Assembly (NCBI GenBank): GCA_024663395.1
Contig: JANFAH010000004.1
Location: forward strand, 3,968,001-4,032,000
Source: Pisolithus tinctorius
Lineage: Eukaryota > Basidiomycota > Agaricomycetes > Boletales > Pisolithaceae
Length of the DNA: 64,000 nt
Direction: 5' to 3'
This document shows, one piece after another, positions 55,395 through 64,000 of the stretch. The notes beneath the pieces were generated by a model. The model ran no database searches, was not told where the DNA came from, and saw only the letters and a list, made by a program, of their open reading frames with translations. The position numbers and the translations under genes were made by a program. The first letter of the stretch is position 1. Each line of letters begins with the position of its first letter.

Positions 55395-58175
55395 ATGACT
55401 TCGCCGCTGAAACTATCCTGTACGAGTCGAGACTGTCAGCTACCAATTCCTGGAGACTGACTTCATGAAACACCTGTGAGCAGACATTGAGTTGCAGAAC
55501 GCACAAGGCATAGAATCCGTCAAACTCCAACTCAATGGCAGTGAATACTCCCTTGCTCGAAGTCAAGAGAAGAGCGACACTTTTTCGAAAGCTTTTGATA
55601 AGCCATTGTCTGTATCCTTTCAGCTACACGTCAATCCCACCTCTCAGGCTCACGGCTGATCCACGATAGGACATTGGAAACAGAGCCGCTCTCTCTTTCT
55701 GTAAGCCGAAAGAGGTCGTGGTTCTCTTGCTGTAGCGAAACGGATCCAGAAACCGTAACAATTGGCCGTGATCATGTCCAGTCCAAGTTGGATAGGCAAG
55801 GTAAACTCAGGCGTATGCATCGTTCTTTAGGCTCCTCAAATTTGCACAGAGTTTCAGCACGTATGGGACAAAGTATCCATCAAGCTCCGCTTTCTGCCCC
55901 AATCCCAGTCAGGTGTACGCAAAAAAAAACAGGCGTTACACGATGAGTGCTGACGGAAGGTTTTCAGGTTACGGCTCCGAGTGTACCCGCAAACCCTGTG
56001 CCTTCGCAATCGACCACTGAGCAACCAATCGCTGGTCATTCCACATCGGCTGTAAGTGGGAAGCGGGCGGTACTGGACAAGTGCTGATAGATGGCAACTA
56101 GCAGAATGCAGCTCCGAGTGCAGGTACACGTGTAGCTGCCGACATACCTGCACCTTCCAACACACTTGCCCCTCCCAATCGCAAAGATCTACGGCCGACC
56201 ACTGAAGATCTCATCCAGCAGTGTCCTCGGTGAGTCTTAATTTCACACTTGTCAGTGTCTCACTTATTGCCGTGCAATAGTTTCCGAGTCTTGGTAGTTG
56301 GAAAGGTAACTTGAACTTGCATGCCGCCACTCGCCTAGGTTCTAACATCCTTATAGTCAGGTGTTGGAAAATCTACTTTGATCAATCGAATCTTCGGTGT
56401 GAACACTGCGGTTGAGTGGTTCAAATTCTGTGTCCCTACCTGGCGTTGATGACGGCCATAGAGTGTAGAAAAGGATAAACCAGGGGAGGCAGACATTGAA
56501 CAGGAATTCACTTCGCCAGAGAACGACCGGCTCATTTTGCATGACAGCAGAGGTTTTGAGGCGGGCGATGCTGGCAACTTTGAAACCGTGAAGTCATTCA
56601 TAGTAAAGAGGAAGAAAGAACCCGATATCAAAAATCAGCTTCACGCGGTCTGGTACGTAGTTCTGAGACAGCCACCTTGAAGGTTTTGACGGAAGAGTCT
56701 ATATGATAGGTTGTGTTTTCAGATACCCATTCCAACGTATGGTGAACGGCTTTTGGAGGACGCTGCAGAAGCATTTTTGAAAATAAGGAAGGAAGTCCTA
56801 GGGAATAGTGAGCAATTATATTGTTGCTTAATCTCCAGTATACCAACCGCATTCAGCGCCGACGATAGTCGTATTCACGAAACATGACCGGCTCCTGACT
56901 TTCATGCGGCAGAGAATACCAAACGATCCTGAAGCAGGGCAACGATATCTGCAAGAAGAATGCGTCCAGCTAATCAAGGAGTTTACGGGAGAGAATATTG
57001 CACATGTTGCAGTTAGCTGTGGGTGTTACTCCTTCGATTCCGTTCTCCCACTCAGCCCAGAGACCACCAGCGAAACCCAAATATGAGCAAGGGCTTAAGG
57101 ACCTAATAAGCCTTACTCAGGAAATGGTATCTACGAGTTTCACCTCCCAGGAGAACCGAGTATCGCCAGTGCCTCTGGCAGCTGCAGGGGCACAACGAAT
57201 GTTGCCTACATTGAAGGTTGACTTATCAATCGCGTAAGTGCCAGTCATTGCGACAGTGCATGTATTTTGACTTGTTAAACAGCGTAGGAAAGCAAAGTAA
57301 GTCTGGATGTATGCAACACTTTATTAGAGGCTGACCTTTTTACAAGAATACTGGAGTGCGCTGGGTACCAGCGCAAATTTCCCTGGTCATACAATACAGG
57401 ACTGCCTTCGTGTCATACACAATGACATCGTGGCGGTCTGGAACTTTTATGACCCTTGTCAAGTGAGCATTGTTGCCCTAGCAGCGAGCCTTACTACAAT
57501 GTACTGACATCTCCCTTGTAGTACTTGAATAGTGAGGAATTTCGAAAGGTGATGATGAACATGGTTGAGAGAGTCGATGCACCAGCCGAGCCAAATTCCC
57601 TCGCTCGCACCGACACATTGACCGGGTAAGTGTCGTTGTTGGAACCCGCTGTGCGACAAGCTCAAACGAATCGCTGCACATTAAGGGGGGTCCCTCTGAT
57701 CGCTCTAGCTCCTGTAATGCTGCCATTAAATGCTTTCCTCGGCCTTGGCAAGTGGGTTTTTGCAACATACCAGCGATTGTGCGTGGCACTTTTGTGATGC
57801 TTTCAGCATCAGATGACTCAGTGACCTCTCAGACAAGATGTTCCCACAAAGTTCATGGCGTACATTGTTGATTTGACACACGTGCTGGAAATACTGTTTT
57901 CACTCACGGCTGGGATAAGAGCAAAGAAGCTTACTCGTATGGCGGTTAAGATGGCATATAAAGCCTACCTTGAATCGCAATGGGTAATGTACACCCACAC
58001 GGAAATTAGGCATTTCCAATGTTGGACTGCGGCTCGTGACGTAGTTCTCGAGAAGATTACAACTATGATCTCTTCAGACGGCAGGGAGGTTCAAGTTTCT
58101 AGGGCGCTCGAAAGGATGCCATCGGTTGACTTGGAGAGAGACGAAGAGTGGACGAGCGAAGAAGTCTCTCAGTGA
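55395..58175 (+). CDS. C2-like plus GTPase protein, copy C
   Basis: Starts at 55395 (ATGACTTCGCCGCTGAAACT, spliced after 25 nt as in the other copies) and stops at 58175. All landmarks of copy A are present: the LSLSVSRKRSW strand, GKSGVGKST, HDSRGFEAGD (Lys of copies A and B changed to Arg), FTKHDRL, a hydrophobic VPLIALAPVMLPLNAFLGLG segment and the EEWTSEEVSQ ending shared with copy A. Introns keep GT-AG and phase. Its last third is nearly identical to copy E at the DNA level, its first third to copy B, so it is a mosaic. It is probably functional. Confidence 0.75.
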
Positions 58176-59046
58176 AGTCTGTGCTTTCATTCAGTATCTT
58201 TTCCGGACGTTTTGCATACTTTTACTAGTTTTCCTGTTGTATCGCGGTACTAACGCTACTCCTGCCGTATCTCACTGTATTTGTACGTTGTAGCTGATTT
58301 GAATCAAAATTTTCTTGATGGAAAAGTCCTCGGGCAGTTGAGAGCGTCGGTATCAGACCGATCCGGAGGTGCCCACACGTCACCCGTTTACAACACATTG
58401 TCCACATTATAACGCACCTCCCGCCTGCATTCCTGGAGGTTTACGAACAGAGCACTGCAAGGGACGCATCAGATGGGCCACTGACACAGCCTACACTAGG
58501 ATCGGCAAGTTGAGCTAGCTTAGGATAAGTAAACGAATTGGCATGCATTCGAAAAATTCTGTTCTGCATGAGGGCGAAGTCAGGCGCTCTCGACGGTGGT
58601 GGTTGCAGACTCGTCATACATCGTGGAGCAGTGGCTGTACCTCAACTGTACCTTGAATCCTTGTACTCGTGGCAGGAGTTGATTTCCGAAGGTCAATTCT
58701 GGCTGTGCTGAGCGACAGATTCCTCCGTGATCATAATCTCGAACCAGACGTTACAGTCCCCCTTTAGAATTCTCAGGGGTGACCCACAGTGATAACGTCC
58801 GGGTCAAGACTACCGTAAATGTAAATGGATTATGGGAACTTCGTTTCAGTCAATTGGAGGGTGGGGCTGTGGAGATTCATGTCGTTGTGCCAGTGAAGTA
58901 TGGCTGGTATTGGAAGGAAGCTAAGGGTCACCTGAAGCGGGCCACCTGCAGCGTGACGGCCAACAACCTGCCAACAGTACTTCTTGGGCGCCTGACGACA
59001 GCATGTAAACGCACAGCAGCTTTCTAGTCGCTCATCATCTCGAGCC
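58176..59046. other. 3' flank of copy C with an orphan exon
   Basis: 58176-58720 repeats the flank of copy A. 58779-59027 holds an 82-codon frame (NVRVKTTVNVNGLWELRFSQ, EGGAVEIHVVVPVKYGWYW) whose decayed counterpart lies at 54520-54680. It looks like a single beta-rich exon of a lost neighbour gene and has no evident partner exons. Confidence 0.4.
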
Positions 59047-61305
59047 ATGTCTTTTCCTTTACAGTTATCTTGTATGTCTTCGAGATTGTTGTTAAAATCT
59101 TTACTAGACTAATTTTGTGGGCAGATATCGCGTTGGAAGACGCAAGAAATGTCAAATCCGTAGAGCTCGTCGTCAATAACATGGTATACCCTGTACCTCG
59201 AAGCCAACAACGGAGTGACGCTTTTCGCAAAGGCATAGATGAACCTTTGTCAGTCTCGTTCAAACCGCGCGCCGTCAAGCCCTTGACTGACCTGCCGTAG
59301 AACGTTCGCTGTGGGGCAGCTCTCCGTTTCCGTACGCCGAAAGAAGTCGCGTCTCCGTTTCTGGCATCAGCCGCCTGTTGAAACCTTCACGATCGGTTCG
59401 GGCGATGTTCTCTCCAGATCGTAAGGACATGGTATATTCCACCGTGTACATCTTTCCTTCGACTCCTGAGATCTGAGGCCCTTGCAGTGTTTCGGCAGAA
59501 ACGGGGCGAATTACTCGTCACCCTCGGATTCGCATCCCAAACCCAAATATCCGTACGTAAATAATAGATGCGAGTGAATGGGTCCTGACAGAGGGCCCGC
59601 AAAGTAGAGTTCCGAACCCAAACCCATCTTCCCCTGCAGATACCGAGATTCTACAACCAAATACCGAGCAGTCGGTAGTAGTGCGAAGCGTACCAACCGT
59701 AAGTGAAGAATCAAGCGCTGCGAGACGAGTCCTGATATGGAGGGCTTACAGCGTGTTGCAGTCGGCAGTACAGGCACATCTGAGCAGTCAAACTCCGAAG
59801 GTTTACAGCCAACCACGGAACTGATCGACATTTGTCCTCGGTGAGTACCAAATCCCCATGTTTGGACAGTTGGTTCATCTATGTGCAATAGCTTTCGAGT
59901 CTTGGTAGTCGGAAAGGTAATCTCGGCTTGCACTCGTCACTCGAGCAGATGCCAATAAAGATATCCTTGTAGTCAGGTGTAGGGAAGTCGACTCTGATCA
60001 ATCGAATATTCGGTCTAGAAGTTGCGGTTGAGTGATTGAAGGTTATCATTCTTACCTTGCATTAACGAACCCTATAGCACGTCGCAAAAGATCGACCAGG
60101 GCAAGCAGCTATCGAGAAAGAACTCATTTCACAGGAAAACAACAGATTCATCTTGCACGACAGCCGAGGTTTCGAACCAGCCGAAGGCAGCAACTATGAC
60201 GTTGTGAAGTCATTCATGGAAAAGAGGAAGAGAATGCCAGAGGTCAAAGATCAGCTTCATGCGGTCTGGCACGTCCTTCTGAGATAGATATTTGAAGGTT
60301 CTGAGAGCCGATCTACACGATAGGTTATGTTTCCAGGTACCAATTCTAAAATACGGCAAACGACTGCTGGAGGACGGCGCGGAAGCATTCCTAAGAGAAG
60401 CGAAGGAAGCCTTAGGAAACAGTGAGCAAAACCATTCTCTTCGTATCTCCTGTTTACCGACTACTGCTAGTCCCGACCATAGTGGTATTTACCAAGTACG
60501 ACAGACTTGTGAGTTTCGTGCGAAAGAAGAAGTCAGCAGACCCTGAGGCGGGAGCGAAACGATATTTACAAACGTATTGCATCGAGCCAATTCAAGACTT
60601 CACAGGAAGTACAAACATTTCGCATGTTGCGACTAGCTGTGGGTATCACATCATCAATTCCCTGCTACCATTCAACTCAGACATCACTAACGAAACAAAA
60701 GTACGAGCGAGGGCTCGAGGAGCTGATAAACCTCACTCAGGAAAAAGTATCTAAGAATTTCGCCTCCCCGGGGAATGCAGTATCGCCAGTGCATTTGGCG
60801 GCTGTAGGGGCCCAACGAATGTTACCGACATTGAAGGTCGAGTTGTCCATCGAGTAAGCCTCGTTCATGGCGATCATGACATCTGGTCTAAATCGATTCC
60901 TATTTAGAGTAGGAAAGCAGAGTGAGTCTTGGCGTATAAAGCAACTTATCAGATTATTCAGTCCCTTCTACCTACAAGGATACTGGAGGGCATTGGCCTC
61001 CAGCGCAAATTTCCAGGGCTATACCATGCTGAACTGCCTTCGTGTCATCCACACCGACATCGTGCTAGTTTGGAATTTTTATGATCTTGACGATGTGAGC
61101 CGTGTGGCCTTATTACTGAGTTCTGTAGGGCATACTCACATCTTCCTCTTAGTATCTGAATAGCCTAGAATTTCTGAATCTGATGATGAGCATGGTTGAG
61201 ACTGTTGATGCGGCCACTTGGGCAACAGCTGAACCTTCCCCTCTCGGACGTAGCGGCGCGTTTGCCAGGTAAGTGCCGTTGTACGAATTGCTACGTGACA
61301 AGCTC
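59047..61305 (+). pseudogene. C2-like plus GTPase protein, copy D, 3' truncated
   Basis: The most diverged copy. The start at 59047 splices to a C2-like domain (ALEDARNVKSVELVVNNMVY, QLSVSVRRKKSRLRFW, GELLVTLGFASQTQ), then a linker and a G domain with GKSGVGKST, LHDSRGFEPAE and FTKYDRL. The frame is open to SPLGRSGAFAR at 61270. Array similarity stops near 61305, inside the intron before the hydrophobic exon, so the membrane segment and tail are missing. It may be dead, or it may make a shortened soluble protein ending in the read-through intron. Confidence 0.65.
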
Positions 61306-61565
61306 AAGGAAATTCGGGCCCGAGGAGAAGTATGTAGTACATAAGTCGTGATGATACATAACAGACATATGAACTAAATGTCGTCAAGAAACAACCGTGG
61401 AGTTTACCTGCGTGATGGCAAAGTGTGGCTCTACTCCTTGATAGAAATGATAGATTTCACCTGAGGTAAGCCCAATGAGGTTATAATCATGAGCATACCT
61501 TCTAATACAGTGGATGACTTCCCATGAGGATTTAGAGACGATTCGTCCTGTTTACAAGGTCACCA

Positions 61566-61627
61566 CTGCGAATGTTGAAAAAAGCCTCTCAATTTTCAGG
61601 GTAAGATGCTTTTTTCAACATTCGCAG
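61566..61627. repeat. Perfect 20-bp inverted repeat
   Basis: CTGCGAATGTTGAAAAAAGC at 61566-61585 and its exact reverse complement at 61608-61627, with a 22-bp loop. It sits in about 260 bp of foreign sequence at the truncation point of copy D. Confidence 0.8.
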
Positions 61628-61695
61628 TTCGCACGCACGGCCACCTTCGGCATATAAATGCACGGCAGCTTCCTAGACGCCCACTATCTCGAGCC

Positions 61696-64000
61696 ATGTC
61701 TTTGCCTCTACAGTTATCCTGTACGGCTTTGAGATGGCTGTTAAAGCGTTTACTGGACTAACTTTTTGGGCAGATATCACGTTGGAAAACGCGGAAGATG
61801 TCAAATCCGTAAATCTCGTCGTCAATGACATGGAATACTCTATACCTGGAGGCCAACAGAAGCGTGGCGCATTTCGCAAGGACTTCGATGAACCTTTGTC
61901 AGTCTCGTTTAAACTGCACGTCATCAAGCCCTGGACTGACCCACCGTAGAACGTTCACTGCGGAGCAGTTCTCCATTTCCGTACGCCGAAAGCAGTTGCG
62001 CCACCGTTTCTGGCAGTCACCCTCTTTTGAAACCTTCACGATCGATTCGGGCGATGTTCTCTCCGGGTTGGAAGGACGTGGTATATTCCACCGTGTACAT
62101 CTTTCCTTCGACTCCTGAGACCCTTGCAGTGTTTCAGCAGAAACGGGGCGAGTTACTCATCACCCTCGGATTCGCATCCCAAACCCAAATAGCCGTACGT
62201 AAATAATAGATGCCACTGAATGGGTCCTGACAGAGGGCCTGCAGAATATAGTTCCGAACTCAAACCCATCTTCCCCTGCAGATGCTGAGAGTCTGCAACC
62301 AAATACCGAGCAGTCGGTCGTAGTGCGAAGCGTACCAACCGTAAGCGAAGAATCGAGCGGTATGAGACGAGTCCTGACATAGATGGCTTGCAGGATAGCG
62401 CAGTCGGCAATGCAGGTACAGGTGTAGCTGCCAACACACTTGCACCTGCGAATCGTGATAGTCTACGACCAACCACTGAAGAGCTCATTGAACAGTGTCC
62501 TCGGTGAGTCTCAACTTCACACTTGCCAGTGTCTCACTTATTGCCGTGTAATAGTTTCCGAGTCTTGGTAGTTGGAAAGGTAACTTGAACTTGTATGCCG
62601 CCACTCGCCTAGGTTCTAACATCCTTACAGTCAGGTGTTGGAAAATCCACTTTGATCAATCGAATCTTCGGTGTGAACACTGCGGTTGAGTGGTTCAAAT
62701 CCTGTGTCCCTATTTGGCGTTGATGACGGCCATAGAGTGTAGAAAAGGATAAACCAGGGGAAGCAGACATTGAACAAGAATTCACTTCGCCAGAGAACGA
62801 CCGGCTCATTTTGCATGATAGCAAAGGTTTTGAGGCGGGCGATGCTGGCAACTATGAAATCGTGAAGTCGTTCATGGAAAAGAGGAAGAAAGAACCCGAT
62901 ATCAAAAATCAGCTTCACGCGGTCTGGTACGTAGTTCTGAGACAGCCACCTTGAAGGTTTTGACGGAAGGGTCTACATGATAGGTTGTGTTTTCAGATAC
63001 CCATTCCGACGTACGGTGAACGACTTTTGGAGGACGCTGCAGAAGCATTTTTGAAAATAAGGAAGGAAGTCCTAGGGAATAGTGAGCAATTATATTGTTG
63101 TTTAATCTCCAGTATACCAACCGCATTCAGCGCCGACGATAGTCGTATTCACGAAACATGACCGGCTCCTGACTTTCATGCGGCAGAGAATGCCAAACGA
63201 TCCTGAAGCAGGTCAACGATATCTACAAGAGGAATGCGTCCAGCAAATCAAAGACTTTACTGGAGAGAATATTGCACATGTTGCAGTTAGCTGTGGGTGT
63301 TACTCCTTCGATTCCGTTCTCCCACTCAGCCCAGAGACCACCAGCGAAACCCAAGCATGAGCACGGGCTTAAGGACCTAATAAGCCTTACTCAGGACATG
63401 GTATCTGTGAGTTTCACCTCCCCGGAGAACCGAGTATCGCCAGTGCCTCTGGCAGCTGCAGGGGCACAACGAATGTTGCCTACATTGAAGGTTGAGTTAT
63501 CAATCGCGTAAGTGTCAATCATTGCGACAGTGCATGTATTTTGACTTGTTAAGCAGCGTAGGAAAGCAAGGTAAGTCTGGATGTATGCGACGCTTTATTA
63601 GAGGCTGACCTTTTTACAAGAATACTGGAGTGCGCTGGGTACCAGCGCAAATTCCCCTGGTCATACAATACAGGACTGCCTTCGTGTCATACACAATGAC
63701 ATTGTGGCGGTCTGGAACTTTTATGACCCTTGCCAAGTGAGCATTGTTGCCCTAGCAGCGAGCCTTACTACAATGTACTGACATCTCCCTTGTAGTACTT
63801 GAATAGTGAGGAATTCCGAAAGGTGATGATGAACATGGTTGAGAGAGTCGATGCACCAGCCGAGCCAAATTCCCTCGCTCGCACCGACACATTGACCGGG
63901 TAAGTGTCGTTGTTGGAACCCGCTGTGCGACAAGCTCAAACGAATCGCTGCACATCAAGGGGGGTCCCTCTGATGGCTCTAGCTCCTGTAATGCTGCCAT
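61696..64000 (+). CDS. C2-like plus GTPase protein, copy E, cut by the window end
   Basis: Starts at 61696 (MSLPLQLS, splice after 25 nt with a CTAAC branch site). The N-terminal domain is D-like (TLENAEDVKSVNLVVNDMEY, QFSISVRRKQLRHRFW, GELLITLGFASQTQ). From the linker onward it is A/C-like: GKSGVGKST, HDSKGFEAGD, FTKHDRL, CVIHNDIV-type segment and the start of the hydrophobic exon at the last base. It is thus a recombinant between the D type and the A/C type. The frame is open as far as visible. Confidence 0.72.

Overview
The window is nuclear DNA of a filamentous basidiomycete, most likely an agaricomycete. The evidence is many short introns (about 45-95 nt, with CTRAY-like branch sites), a spliceosomal U6 gene, a TMA22/DENR gene, I66-like protease-inhibitor genes, Plavaka, Harbinger, Ty1/copia and Ty3/gypsy transposons, and a tandem family of fungal G-domain proteins. 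No species can be named from the sequence alone.

Region 1 (1-19.7 kb) is a scrambled tandem array. Four intact four-exon genes encode 153-residue proteins that resemble the beta-trefoil serine-protease inhibitors of MEROPS family I66 (cospin-like). They lie among broken copies, repeated promoter segments and a partly duplicated neighbour gene. Inside the array sit an apparently autonomous PIF/Harbinger transposon (2859-6453, TTA target duplication, 118-bp inverted repeats, Myb/SANT ORF plus DDE transposase), a mitochondrial-type hypothetical gene, TMA22 and U6 snRNA.

Region 2 (20-30 kb) holds a conserved hypothetical gene, a phosphoinositide-specific phospholipase C (PH, EF-hand, X, Y, C2) with a one-base frameshift, the first gene of the G-domain family, and a broken 3' duplicate of the phospholipase C C2 end.

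Region 3 (about 30-50.8 kb) is a transposon nest. A Plavaka-type transposase gene on the minus strand (39226 to 30354) was split by a young copia element (30535-35606, TSD CCCGG) and by a solo LTR (37401-38114, TSD CATCG). A neighbouring DUF6532-like gene was split by an older chromodomain gypsy element (41303-49391) that carries an extra 3' ORF. Copia has three in-frame TGA codons and gypsy has several stops; most look like CpG-to-TpG decay.

Region 4 (50.9-64 kb) carries four more copies of the G-domain gene (B-E). Each copy has a C2-like N-terminal beta domain, a Pro/Thr-rich linker, a P-loop GTPase domain (GKSGVGKST, DSxG, TKxD), a hydrophobic segment and a helical tail. Copy D lacks the last two parts and copy E runs off the window. 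With copy A, this makes a five-member expansion split by the transposon nest. It is the best candidate here for an under-described system; a membrane-associated, defence-like or recognition role is speculation.
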